Counted from the first letter of the stretch, positions 8,325-16,123 are shown. The stretch: 19,432 bases of DNA from Pyrinomonadaceae bacterium (GCA_014379795.1 JACMLC010000780.1:1-19432), one strand, 5' to 3'. Notes: generated by a model from the sequence alone, not told the origin. Numbers and translations: made by a program.

Positions 8325-9683
8325 TCAACCCTTCGTTCTGGAGCTGTGTGGAGCGTCCCGTTCTCCGCTCTGCGCCAGCGTTTGCCGCGCGATGTCCGCA
8401 TGAATCACATCGAATGATGGATTGACCTCTAACGCGAGCTTTAAGTATCTCACGGCGCGCTGCTCTTCGCCCATAGCGTGAGCGATCATCCCCGCATGAT
8501 AAAAGAGGCGCGCGTCGCGTGTCTTCAAACGCAAAGCGGCTTCAATCTCCGTCTTGGCTTCCGCCAAACGGCCTTTTTTGAACAGGCACCATGCTAAGGC
8601 ATCGCTCGTATAAATATCTGCGCGGGCGGCGCGTTCTTTTTGCGCAATCTCAAGCGCCTCGTCAAGCTTCATGTCATGGTCTGCGTAGAAGAGCGCGAGA
8701 GTGCGAGAATATGTGCCGCTGGCTGCGCCTGACCGCTCTATGAACTCGACCAGTTGATATTGTTTGTTCGCTTCGGCGGCGCGCCCCTGCTTGTGATACA
8801 AATCGCCGAGCGCGATGGCTGTCTCCGGCAGCGGGACGAGCTGCTGTGCCTTTTGATAATAATCAATTGCGCTCAAGGCGTCGCCTGCCGCCGCGCGTGC
8901 GCGTCCCTTCGCGGCAAGTGACAAATGATAATCGGGAAGGATAGCGAGCGCGGCATCGTATTGCTGCTCCGCTTTTGTTTGCTTTCCCGCGTTCATCAAT
9001 TCATCGCCGAGCTGCACCAGACACCATGCGACGCTTTCAGGGTCGCGCGGGTCTGCGGCTTTCGCGGCGACGGTCATGGCTTCAATCGCGCCTGCGGTGT
9101 CGCCGTGCAGGGCGCGCAGGTAAGAGACGCGCGAGTAAGCTGCGGTGTCCGGTCTGAGGTCAACCATACGCTGCGCGGACTTGATGGCTTCAACGTAATT
9201 TCCCAGCTCGACATGCGCGTCCGTCAGCGCGCCGTAAACATCATGGTCTTGCGGGCGCAGTACTAGAGCGCGCTTTGCCGTTTCGAGAGCTTCGCCAAAG
9301 CGGTGATAAGTAAGCTGTAGCTTGGCTCGCAGCTTGAGCGCATCGTAATTCTCAGGCTCCAACTCAACCGCGCGATTCAGAGCGGCTTCGGCTCTGGAAT
9401 TAAAACCAAAATCTCCGGTCTCGCGCGCCTTCTGCATGTAGGCGTTGCAGAGCTGTAGATAGCCTTCGGGCTTTTGCGGCGCACTCTCCGTCAAGACCTG
9501 TGCAGCTTGAATCCGCCGGTCGGCGGGCGTGAGTTTCACACTGCTCGTCTCAGCCGTTGCCTCTGGCGGTTTCGCTGTCTCAGGCTGAAGCCTGCGCTTG
9601 GCTACGACGGTGATGCACACGGCCAGTACAGCGAAAACGACGAGCGTGATGAGTGCTTGTAAAATCGTTCTGAAGTTTCTCAT
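8325..9683 (-). CDS. Membrane-anchored TPR protein
   Basis: The 452-residue protein starts at ATG 9683. One N-terminal transmembrane helix (about residues 8-29, ITLVVFAVLAVCITVVA) follows MRNFRT, giving a single-anchor topology with the rest probably periplasmic. A short Pro/Glu-rich linker leads into tandem TPR units from about 70 to 440, for example AEAALNRAVELEPENYDALK and AEAKTEIEAALRLKTRD. There are no catalytic motifs. Its TGA is 3 bases before the GTG of the transporter gene, so the two are very likely translated together. It lies downstream of a DUF4331 gene across a hairpin. Inference: it is an adaptor that docks the secreted DUF4331/DUF4394 proteins to the transporter. The binding partner is not shown by sequence. 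Confidence 0.85.
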   Translation of the reverse strand: MRNFRTILQALITLVVFAVLAVCITVVAKRRLQPETAKPPEATAETSSVKLTPADRRIQAAQVLTESAPQKPEGYLQLCNAYMQKARETGDFGFNSRAEAALNRAVELEPENYDALKLRAKLQLTYHRFGEALETAKRALVLRPQDHDVYGALTDAHVELGNYVEAIKSAQRMVDLRPDTAAYSRVSYLRALHGDTAGAIEAMTVAAKAADPRDPESVAWCLVQLGDELMNAGKQTKAEQQYDAALAILPDYHLSLAAKGRARAAAGDALSAIDYYQKAQQLVPLPETAIALGDLYHKQGRAAEANKQYQLVEFIERSGAASGTYSRTLALFYADHDMKLDEALEIAQKERAARADIYTSDALAWCLFKKGRLAEAKTEIEAALRLKTRDARLFYHAGMIAHAMGEEQRAVRYLKLALEVNPSFDVIHADIARQTLAQSGERDAPHSSRTKG

Positions 9684-9704
9684 GTTCGGGTGATAAGCGG
9701 TAAA

Positions 9705-9745
9705 GGAAGAGTGATGAGAAACAGCATGCTTCTCATCACTCTTCC
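9705..9745 (-). terminator. 15-bp perfect hairpin after DUF4331 protein A
   Basis: GGAAGAGTGATGAGA (9705-9719) is exactly complementary to 9731-9745, with an 11-base loop. It lies 15 bases past the stop of the DUF4331 gene on the minus strand and is followed there by TTTA, a short T tract. It sits just upstream of the TPR gene start (9683), so it could be a terminator, an attenuator that lowers downstream expression, or an mRNA-stabilising 3' stem. Confidence 0.55.
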
Positions 9746-9760
9746 GGGCTTCTTAACTTC

Positions 9761-11257
9761 TTAACGCAGGACGTGATGCTCGTGCGGCACGCCGGTCGTC
9801 GTATTGCCTGAGTGCGGCGTTCCTAAGTAAGGAAACCTCGTCAGGTAAGGCACGTCGTTGCGATCAACGCCGTCTCCGAGCGTGTTGTTCGGCGCAACAT
9901 TGGTGGGGGGAGTGAATGGCGTTCCGCCCGCGACGGCGCGCAAGGCTATGTCAACCACGTCATCACCCACGCGACGCCCGTTCGGAAATCCAGCGAAGTC
10001 CAGTCCGAGCAAACCCAAGCGACTCGGGTTCGCGCTCGGCGCGATAGCAACGTTGAGCCGTATGTATTCGTGCGGCACTCCGTCCGACAGAAAGGTCGTA
10101 TAGGTCGGCCCCGTAACTGCATTAACCGGAATGCCCGTCGCAAAGATTTGCACAAGGTCATTACGCGGCGCGGGCGGAATCGTGATGCCGAACGCCGCTT
10201 GCAGGTATTTGGCAAGCTGCGGGTCAAGCACGAAAGGAGCTGCAATCGCATCACCCGTCGGAGACAGAGAGTTGAAAGCGTCCTTGAGTCCGGTCGGAAT
10301 CACGAGTTCATTAACCAAAGGATTGCCGAGACGGGAAATCTGTATGAACGGCCCTTCGATAGAGCGCGTGCCGTCCGGCCTGATGATGGTCGTCGTGCGG
10401 CGGCTGGCGGTTGCCCAGACGCCAATCACTGCTTCAGGCACAGTCGAACTGGCTGGCACAGTGCGGTTGCGCGTCAATTCCTGAATCGGGATTTCAATGG
10501 CTACCGTGTTGACGTTGAATCCGGCTAAGCTGTCCACGCCACCCGTCGAGCCGATTGAACGGAAATTGAAGGTATCAAATGCGCCACCGACATCAATATA
10601 AAAACCTTCGTCGCGCTGTCCGGCGAAAACTTTTCCGCCACCCGGCAAGTTGTAAACGGCGGGCAGCGCGAGAGACGCTTCATAATTCGGAGTCGTGCGG
10701 TCGCCGATGTTGTTCGGCGGCGTGCGCAGGCCGGACGCGATGAGCCTTCCCTGTCTGCCGGAGAGACGGTCTATGCGCCTCACTGTGTATGTCTGCGGCT
10801 CGTTGTAATCCGGGTCTGTCAAAGAAGTAATCGGCCCGTTCTCATTGCCCGCAGCCATGCCGAGGATGACTCCGGGGTTGAGGATTTGCGTCGTAAAGCG
10901 GAACTGGTAGGTGATGTCTTCCAGACCATCGCCCGTGTTGTCTACCTTGATTTCATAGAGCACTGTGTCGTCGAACTTGTAAAAGTGCGGGCCGCCCGAC
11001 GGCTCTTGAAACGGAATCCAGTTGGCAATCAATGTGACGAAGCCATCGCGTCCCGCTTCCGTGCTGCGAAAGGCGTAAACGTCCGTGTTATCGGCCAAAG
11101 GATCGGCTGTGATAAGCGGCGCTTCGCGATGGCTCGATGCCGTCGCGGGCTGTGCCGTGTGATTGACAAAGACGGACGCGGCAAGAATGCCGAGCATGAT
11201 GCCTGAAGTGGCAATGACAAGTAATTTTCTCGAAAACATTTTTCGCATTTTTTTCAT
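9761..11257 (-). CDS. Secreted DUF4331 protein A
   Basis: This 498-residue DUF4331 protein starts at ATG 11257. AGGAG lies only 2 bases upstream; ATG 11248 (11 bases from it) is an alternative. An upstream in-frame ATG at 11320 lies inside the loop of a terminator-like hairpin and is unlikely. A signal peptide (KLLVIATSGIMLGILAASVF) ends in ATA at 38-40, so the mature protein may begin SSHREAPL. Family landmarks are DNTDVYAFRSTEAGRDG, PSGGPHFYKFDDTVLYE, DNTGDGLEDITYQF, GQRDEGFYIDV and FPYLGTPHSG. DUF4331 function is not established; the proteins are exported and beta-rich. Compared with protein B it has a C-terminal tail GVPHEHHVLR with clustered His. It is followed by a TPR gene and the transporter gene, which suggests metal handling in the envelope. 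Confidence 0.88.
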   Translation of the reverse strand: MKKMRKMFSRKLLVIATSGIMLGILAASVFVNHTAQPATASSHREAPLITADPLADNTDVYAFRSTEAGRDGFVTLIANWIPFQEPSGGPHFYKFDDTVLYEIKVDNTGDGLEDITYQFRFTTQILNPGVILGMAAGNENGPITSLTDPDYNEPQTYTVRRIDRLSGRQGRLIASGLRTPPNNIGDRTTPNYEASLALPAVYNLPGGGKVFAGQRDEGFYIDVGGAFDTFNFRSIGSTGGVDSLAGFNVNTVAIEIPIQELTRNRTVPASSTVPEAVIGVWATASRRTTTIIRPDGTRSIEGPFIQISRLGNPLVNELVIPTGLKDAFNSLSPTGDAIAAPFVLDPQLAKYLQAAFGITIPPAPRNDLVQIFATGIPVNAVTGPTYTTFLSDGVPHEYIRLNVAIAPSANPSRLGLLGLDFAGFPNGRRVGDDVVDIALRAVAGGTPFTPPTNVAPNNTLGDGVDRNDVPYLTRFPYLGTPHSGNTTTGVPHEHHVLR

Positions 11258-11300
11258 TTCTCCTGATTGTTCTACTTTCTCAAGCCTTAGCAGGATTACA

Positions 11301-11335
11301 AGCCGGCCAACCCGTTTCATCGGAGTTGGCCGGCT
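11301..11335 (-). terminator. 11-bp GC-rich hairpin between DUF4394 and DUF4331 A genes
   Basis: AGCCGGCCAAC (11301-11311) pairs exactly with GTTGGCCGGCT (11325-11335) across a 13-base loop. It lies about 40 bases after the stop of the DUF4394/FG-GAP gene and about 45 bases before the DUF4331 A start. The minus strand after the stem has only TGTAAT, so the T tract is poor; on the + strand TTCCCCC follows. Partial terminator or attenuator is the best guess. It also argues against translation starting at 11320. Confidence 0.5.
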
Positions 11336-11372
11336 TTCCCCCGTGTTCGTAATCCGCCGGCCTCATTTCCGC

Positions 11373-13817
11373 TTAGTGCGTGTCGAAGTTCGCCACAGGA
11401 TAATCTTCATTCGTGCCCCAACGCTGTGTGAACGGCAAGCCGTTCGAGCTTTGAAGGACGAAGAATGTGCCTAAGCTCGGGCGATAGACAGCGACATCGG
11501 TTTCGCCGTCTCCGTCATAGTCGCCCTGCACTGTGAAATCACCCTTTGTGCCAAACTGGACAGCCCGAAAACCGTTGTCAGAGCTTTGCCGTATGTACCA
11601 GAAGCTAGTCGTGCCTGCTCTGTAAACGGCGATGTCTGTCTTGCCGTCTCCGTCATAATCTCCGGGCACATTCAAATCTCCGGCAAGGCCAAACTGCTCG
11701 CCTCTGAATCCGGCTGTGCTCTGCAAGATAAAGAAGATGGACTGTCCGCCGGAGTTGCGCTGCACGGCGAGATCAAATCTCTCATCGCCGTCATAATCAC
11801 CGGGCGCGACGATGTCTGTGACGAGGCCGAATTGCTCTGCACGGAAGCTGCCGTTAGCGCTGTTCAGGATGTACCAAACCATCTGCCCGCCCGTGCGGCG
11901 CACGACGGCAAAGTCCGTACGGTTGTCGCCGTCATAATCTCTGGCGACAGGCTCATCGCCCGGCTGGCCGAATGCTTGAGACAACAGCGTGTTGTTACTG
12001 CTTCGGAGGACAAAGAAAGTGCCTGTGCTCTCGCGCCAGACCGCAAAGTCCGTTCTGCCGTCGCCGTCATAATCTCCCGGCGTCTGGATGTCGCTTCCGG
12101 CCTGACCGAATTGCTGTGTGATGTTGCCGCCCGTTCCGTTGAGCAGCACATAGAAAAAGTTGTTGCTCAGGCGGAAGACCGAATAATCGGTTCTGCCGTC
12201 GCCATCGTAATCTACGACAGCATCGTTGCCGCCAATCGCCAACCCTATGACCTGCTCTATGCCGTCAGAGACTGTCAGGTCTATGTTGCCGACGAGCGTG
12301 GCGCGCCCCGTGGTCAGATTGATGGTGTAGAGTTTGGAGACAGGGTCTGTCGCCAACGTCAGCGCAGCGAAAGCGTTGTTAGCAGAGCCGATGTCAAAGC
12401 CGACCAGATTGGTCGTATCAACGCCGAGCGTGCCGACAGTATTGAGCGTGCCATTGTTCGGCGGATTCTGCGTGACGAGGATGTCAAGGTTTGTGTCAAT
12501 GTCGTAGAGCGTCGTCGAGGCAGTGCCTGTAAAATTATTGGCATAGCCCGCGCCCGCGACGTTCGGATTCTGGCCTACGTTCGTATCACCCGCAGCGTAG
12601 GCTAGTGTGCCATCAACGAGGGCGACTCCGTCCGCAGGGTTGACTCTCAAATTCTGGTCGGCATCGCTGATGATGCGTATGCGATCCGGCACAGGGTTAA
12701 AGTCAAAACCGAAAAAGCTTCCCGTCGGTGACGGAGCGACCGGCGCAACAGCGGTCGTGGCTCCCGTCGTCGGGTTGATGATAACCAGACGATAGCTAGT
12801 GCCGAGCAGGTCTCTAACCATGCCGTAGAGTTGTCCCGTCGCGGGGCGAAAATCTATTGCTAACACCTGATCGCCGATATTCAGATTGCCGATGCTGACC
12901 GCGCTCAGAGCCGTGCCCGGGTCTACGGTATTGAAGCGCACCAGCCGGTTTGAGTTGGTCAGAGCAAATGCTGTCTGGCTTGCAATCGGCACAAGGCCGA
13001 CAGCGATTCCGCGAAGCTGAATTGCGCCGCCGATTGTTCCGGCAGGAGTAGCTGCGCCGGTCGCTAGGTTGATCGTATAAAATTTGGTAACTGTGTCGCC
13101 GACTAAATTCAAAGCGGCGTAAGCGGTATTGGTCGCGCCGCTCGTCGTGATGTCAAAGCCCGCTAAGTCCGTCGTGTTGACGCCAAGCGCGCCGACAGTC
13201 TGAAGCGTTCCATTGTTCGCAGGATTTTGCGTGACGAGGATGTCCAGATTGGAATCTATATCGTAGAGCGTGGTCGTCGTCGCGCCGTTAAAGTTGTTGA
13301 TGTAAGCTGCGGCGACGACGTTCGGATTTTGTCCCGCATTCACGTCGCCAGCCATAAAGGCTATGGTTCCGTCGTTGACGGCGACTCCGTCCGCAGGGTT
13401 GACTCTCAAATTCTGGTCGGCATCGCTGACGATGCGCAGGCGATCCGGCACAGGGTTAAAGTCAACCCCAAAGGCTGTGCCATTGAGCGCAGGGCTGAGA
13501 ACGGCTGCGCCGACCTGTGTGGCTGCGCCCGTCGTCGTATTGATGATGTAGATGCGGCTTGTGCTGCCGACTCCGTAGAGCTGCCCGTTCGCCGGGCGAA
13601 AATCTATGCCGACAATCGTTTCACCCGCTTGCAGCCCTGTCACCGGTAAGCTGGTGTTAATCGTGCCCGGAGTCGCGCTGTCGAAACGGACTAATTGATT
13701 CGTCGTAGTAATGCCAAACACCGGCACAGCATGTACGGCGGATGCGCTCAGCGCAATCATAATAATGGCAAGACATGGCGCAATCCATAAACCGCGCCTT
13801 ACAAAACCCTTGTTCAT
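11373..13817 (-). CDS. Secreted protein with two DUF4394 domains and six FG-GAP/VCBS repeats
   Basis: The 814-residue protein starts at ATG 13817 with a strong GGGAGGA about 10 bases upstream. A signal peptide covers about 1-30 and ends AVHA. Two DUF4394 domains follow (about 33-275 and 283-529), with matching blocks VDFNPVPDRLRIVSDADQ at 118-135 and DFNPVPDRIRIISDADQ at 372-388. The C-terminal 285 residues hold six FG-GAP-type repeats with Ca-binding loops at 536-544, 582-590, 627-635, 674-682, 720-728 and 766-774 (DYDGDGRTD and variants), spaced about 45 residues. It ends PVANFDTH, at the point where a seventh loop would begin. A beta-propeller-like surface or secreted protein is inferred; substrate or ligand is unknown. 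It sits between two DUF4331 genes on the same strand. Confidence 0.88.
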   Translation of the reverse strand: MNKGFVRRGLWIAPCLAIIMIALSASAVHAVPVFGITTTNQLVRFDSATPGTINTSLPVTGLQAGETIVGIDFRPANGQLYGVGSTSRIYIINTTTGAATQVGAAVLSPALNGTAFGVDFNPVPDRLRIVSDADQNLRVNPADGVAVNDGTIAFMAGDVNAGQNPNVVAAAYINNFNGATTTTLYDIDSNLDILVTQNPANNGTLQTVGALGVNTTDLAGFDITTSGATNTAYAALNLVGDTVTKFYTINLATGAATPAGTIGGAIQLRGIAVGLVPIASQTAFALTNSNRLVRFNTVDPGTALSAVSIGNLNIGDQVLAIDFRPATGQLYGMVRDLLGTSYRLVIINPTTGATTAVAPVAPSPTGSFFGFDFNPVPDRIRIISDADQNLRVNPADGVALVDGTLAYAAGDTNVGQNPNVAGAGYANNFTGTASTTLYDIDTNLDILVTQNPPNNGTLNTVGTLGVDTTNLVGFDIGSANNAFAALTLATDPVSKLYTINLTTGRATLVGNIDLTVSDGIEQVIGLAIGGNDAVVDYDGDGRTDYSVFRLSNNFFYVLLNGTGGNITQQFGQAGSDIQTPGDYDGDGRTDFAVWRESTGTFFVLRSSNNTLLSQAFGQPGDEPVARDYDGDNRTDFAVVRRTGGQMVWYILNSANGSFRAEQFGLVTDIVAPGDYDGDERFDLAVQRNSGGQSIFFILQSTAGFRGEQFGLAGDLNVPGDYDGDGKTDIAVYRAGTTSFWYIRQSSDNGFRAVQFGTKGDFTVQGDYDGDGETDVAVYRPSLGTFFVLQSSNGLPFTQRWGTNEDYPVANFDTH
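12621..12706. repeat. Near-identical internal repeat, copy in second DUF4394 domain
   Basis: These 86 bases match 13380-13465 with three mismatches by eye (TGATGATGCGTATGC against TGACGATGCGCAGGC). The spacing is 759 bases, exactly 253 codons. The surrounding DUF4394 sequence is clearly more diverged, so this block is a conserved motif or a recent conversion tract. Confidence 0.75.
13380..13465. repeat. Near-identical internal repeat, copy in first DUF4394 domain
   Basis: This is the partner of the 86-base block at 12621-12706. It encodes the VPDRLRIVSDADQNLRVNPA motif region of the first DUF4394 domain. The third codon positions are conserved too, which is unusual for old duplicated domains. 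Confidence 0.75.
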
Positions 13818-13888
13818 ATGCTTCTTTCCTCCCGCAGAAAATCTCCTTCTGCAACGCCGAATAGCGTGGTTGCATGCTTAGGAGCAGC

Positions 13889-13904
13889 GCCGGTAAATAC
13901 CGGC
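13889..13904. other. Compact palindrome in the leader of the DUF4394/FG-GAP gene
   Basis: GCCGGTA-AA-TACCGGC forms a 7-bp stem with a 2-base centre, about 70 bases upstream of ATG 13817. It has no T run and is not an obvious terminator. It could be a dyad operator for a regulator or a leader hairpin. Confidence 0.4.
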
Positions 13905-13925
13905 TAACAAATTGAAATTGGACTT

Positions 13926-13969
13926 GAGTACAGGAGCGACCCGCCTGATGACCAACCGCTCTTGTACTC
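13926..13969 (-). terminator. Long hairpin downstream of DUF4331 protein B
   Basis: GAGTACAGGAGCG (13926-13938) pairs with CGCTCTTGTACTC (13957-13969), 12 of 13 positions, with an 18-base loop. It lies about 60 bases past the stop of DUF4331 protein B on the minus strand, where a terminator is expected, but only AAGTCC follows, not a T run. It may be a repeat unit or a transcript-end stem. Confidence 0.4.
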
Positions 13970-14030
13970 TGCATTCAGTTCGAGAACCTGCCGAAAATTC
14001 CGGCCATCTTTTAAGTACCGCTGGTGGAAA

Positions 14031-15518
14031 CTATTTGGGATTGCCTGAATGCGGCGTTCCCAAGTAAGGAAAACGATCCAGATATTCCACATCATTCTTG
14101 TCTATTCCGTCTCCGAGCAGATTGTTCGGTTTCTTATTGGTTGCAGGCGTGAACGGCGTGCCGCCCGCCATCGCGCGCAGTGCGATGTCCGTCACGTCAT
14201 CACCGACGCGTCGCCCGTTCGGATAACCCGCAGGGTCATTTTCGAGCAGCCCCATCCGCTTCTGTTTATCTTTGGGGGTTGGCGGGATAGCGACGTTCAG
14301 ACGCAGCATGTCGTGCGGCGTTCCGTCCGACAGAAACGTATTGAAGGTCGGCGCACCCGGCACTGAACCGGCTTTGATTCCGGTGGCGAAAATCGCTACT
14401 AAATCGTTTCGCGGCGCAGGCGGTATATCAATCTTGAAGACCGCCTGAAGCAATTTGGGAAGTTGCGGGTCAAGCACGAAAGGCGCGGCGATAGCATCAT
14501 CTTTTGGCGAAGAGGCATTAAAGGCGTCTTTTAATTTCAGTGGGATGACCACCTCGTTGACCAGCGGGTTGCCGAGCCGCGAAACCTGACGAAAGTCGTT
14601 GCCCGACTCTCTCGAACCGTTGCCGCGCGAACCCTGATCTCTCAGCACGCTCATCGTGCGCCGGCTGGCGGTCGCCCATATTCCAATTACAGCATCCGCA
14701 TCGGTCGGGCTGGCAGCCATCTTGCCGCCGCGCGTCAAGTCCTGAATCGGAACTTCGATGGCGATGCTGCTGACGTTCTTGCCCGCCAGCGAGTCCTTGC
14801 TGCCTTTGGCAACGATGGAGCGCAAATTGAGCGTATCGAAAACGCCGGCGACATCTATGTAAAAACCTTCGTCGCGCTGTCCGGCGAAAACGCGCCCGTC
14901 TCCGGGCAGCTTGTAAACGGTTTGTTGCGCGAGAATCTCATAAGAGGGTGTAGTGCGCTCGCCGATATTATTCGGCGGAGTTATGAGGCCGCTGGCAAGC
15001 GCTTTCCCGGCGCTGCCGGTAGCGTGATTCATGCGTGTGACGGTGTAAGTCTGCGGCTCGTTATAGTCCGGGTCGTTCGGCGTGGCGATAAGCCCGTCAA
15101 GCTTGCCCGTGCCTTGCAGCACAGTGGTGGGCGCAGCCATGCCGAGCACAGTGTCCCCATTCTTAAATTCAGTCGTAAACTGAAATTGATAGGACACGTC
15201 TTCGACGCCGTCACCCGTGTTGTCTATTTTGATTTCATACAGCACCGTGTCGTCGAACTTGTAGAAATGCGGCCCGCCCGAAGGCGATTGATCCGGTAAA
15301 TAGTTGGCGATTAAGGTGACGAACCCTTCACGCCCGGCTTCGGTGCTGCGAAAGGCGTATACATCCGTATTATCAGCCGCCGGATCGTAAGCTATGAGCG
15401 GCGCTTCGCGATGGCTGGATGCCTGCGAAGGGCTGGTCTCGGTATTAACTAATAAGGCGACGACCATTGAAGCAAGACTGATCGCGGCCAAAGTTTTTGG
15501 GACAAGAGTTTTAAACAT
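14031..15518 (-). CDS. Secreted DUF4331 protein B
   Basis: The 495-residue protein starts at ATG 15518 with AAGGA about 8 bases upstream. The signal peptide (LAAISLASMVVALLVN) ends SQA at 31-33, so the mature chain may begin SSHREAPLIAYDP. It is clearly a paralogue of protein A: both share SSHREAPLI, ADNTDVYAFRSTEAGR, PSGGPHFYKFDDTVLYE, GQRDEGFYIDV, ATASRRT and FPYLGTPHSGN. A stretch of about 30 bases around 14870 is also identical at DNA level to one around 10610. It lacks the His-rich C-terminal tail of protein A and has a short charged insert (RDQGSRGNGSRESGN) in place of a variable loop. It is the first gene of the minus-strand series, behind a structured leader. Function is unknown; a secreted partner of the transporter cluster is inferred. 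Confidence 0.88.
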   Translation of the reverse strand: MFKTLVPKTLAAISLASMVVALLVNTETSPSQASSHREAPLIAYDPAADNTDVYAFRSTEAGREGFVTLIANYLPDQSPSGGPHFYKFDDTVLYEIKIDNTGDGVEDVSYQFQFTTEFKNGDTVLGMAAPTTVLQGTGKLDGLIATPNDPDYNEPQTYTVTRMNHATGSAGKALASGLITPPNNIGERTTPSYEILAQQTVYKLPGDGRVFAGQRDEGFYIDVAGVFDTLNLRSIVAKGSKDSLAGKNVSSIAIEVPIQDLTRGGKMAASPTDADAVIGIWATASRRTMSVLRDQGSRGNGSRESGNDFRQVSRLGNPLVNEVVIPLKLKDAFNASSPKDDAIAAPFVLDPQLPKLLQAVFKIDIPPAPRNDLVAIFATGIKAGSVPGAPTFNTFLSDGTPHDMLRLNVAIPPTPKDKQKRMGLLENDPAGYPNGRRVGDDVTDIALRAMAGGTPFTPATNKKPNNLLGDGIDKNDVEYLDRFPYLGTPHSGNPK

Positions 15519-15540
15519 TAGTCTATCCTTTCAGAGAGTA

Positions 15541-15600
15541 GGCAGTCTTTGGACTGCTTTTTTTTGCCTGTTATGGCAAGACCCGATGGCCGAAGCCATC
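15541..15600 (-). promoter_or_regulatory. Structured leader of DUF4331 protein B
   Basis: On the minus strand three hairpins stand in a row 23-82 bases upstream of ATG 15518. They are GATGGC-TTCG-GCCATC (15600-15585, a cUUCGg tetraloop), TTGCC-ATAACA-GGCAA (15579-15564) and GCAGTC-CAAA-GACTGC (15557-15542). A run of eight A separates the last two. The layout looks like a cis-acting leader. No known riboswitch consensus was recognised. Confidence 0.4.
15542..15565 (+). terminator. Intrinsic terminator on + strand without an upstream + gene
   Basis: GCAGTC (15542-15547), loop TTTG, GACTGC (15552-15557), then eight T (15558-15565). This is a textbook intrinsic terminator for + strand transcription, yet the only gene to its left is on the minus strand. 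It may stop antisense RNA over the 5' end of DUF4331 protein B, or end a small RNA. Confidence 0.6.
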
Positions 15601-16087
15601 ACCTTGATTACACTATTCATAGGGATAAACTGCGTAATGCACCCTCGAAAAAAATCACCGCTTAAACGGATAGGGGATTTGCTAAAGAATAATCGTTCGG
15701 GGTTGCTATTAGATACGCAGCCTCTTTGCTATCGGATTGAGTTGATGAAGATTAAATTGTTGTTAATTTCTTTCTCACCTCATCCGGTTTTAATATCAAC
15801 AGCAGAAGCACACTCCAGCCTGAATAACAGAAGACCGCACGAAAAGGCATCTTGCCGTCAGATAAGCTAAGGACACAGAGGGTGAACGAAAAGGTGGACA
15901 AAGGGTGATCAGATTATATGAAGTTAATGGGTGTTGCGATGTCGGGAAAGCTTGAGGCCGTGTCAGGGAATTTACGGACAGGAAAAATTAAGTTTGAAGC
16001 GTATGCTATTGAATATTAAAGGAGTCTCATCAACAGAAACCGCGCGCGGGGCTGTGCGTTGAATCGTGCAAACTATTTTAACTTTAG
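15601..16087. other. Intergenic region between divergent gene sets
   Basis: About 490 bases separate the leader of the minus-strand cluster from the kinase promoter. No frame has protein-like composition, and no tRNA or clear repeat was seen. It should hold the promoter for DUF4331 protein B, but no confident -35/-10 pair could be chosen. Confidence 0.5.
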
Positions 16088-16089
16088 CG

Positions 16090-16098
16090 TGATATAAT
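16090..16098 (+). promoter_or_regulatory. Extended -10 promoter of the histidine kinase operon
   Basis: TGATATAAT matches the extended -10 form (TGn then TATAAT at 16093-16098). No good -35 is found at 16-18 bases. Transcription would start near 16105, leaving a leader of about 20 bases before ATG 16124 with only a weak ribosome site. Confidence 0.5.
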
Positions 16099-16123
16099 TT
16101 CTCAAATAATTCTTGAGCATGCT

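Noticed and set aside
11258..11320. N-terminal extension of DUF4331 protein A to ATG 11320
   Set aside because: The start would be in the loop of a terminator-like hairpin, and the extension would push the signal peptide far inside; the paralogue has no such extension.
11586..12605. 339-residue + strand frame opposite the DUF4394/FG-GAP gene
   Set aside because: Antisense shadow of a gene with clear domains; its regular repeats mirror the FG-GAP repeats on the coding strand.
15541..15620. Fluoride-type or c-di-GMP riboswitch in the DUF4331 B leader
   Set aside because: GGTGATGG on the minus strand recalls the fluoride motif, but the required downstream conserved segments and pairing pattern are missing; c-di-GMP landmarks are absent as well.
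15394..15870. 158-residue + strand frame
   Set aside because: Crosses the DUF4331 B signal region, an intrinsic terminator and the intergenic gap; composition is not protein-like and there is no ribosome site.
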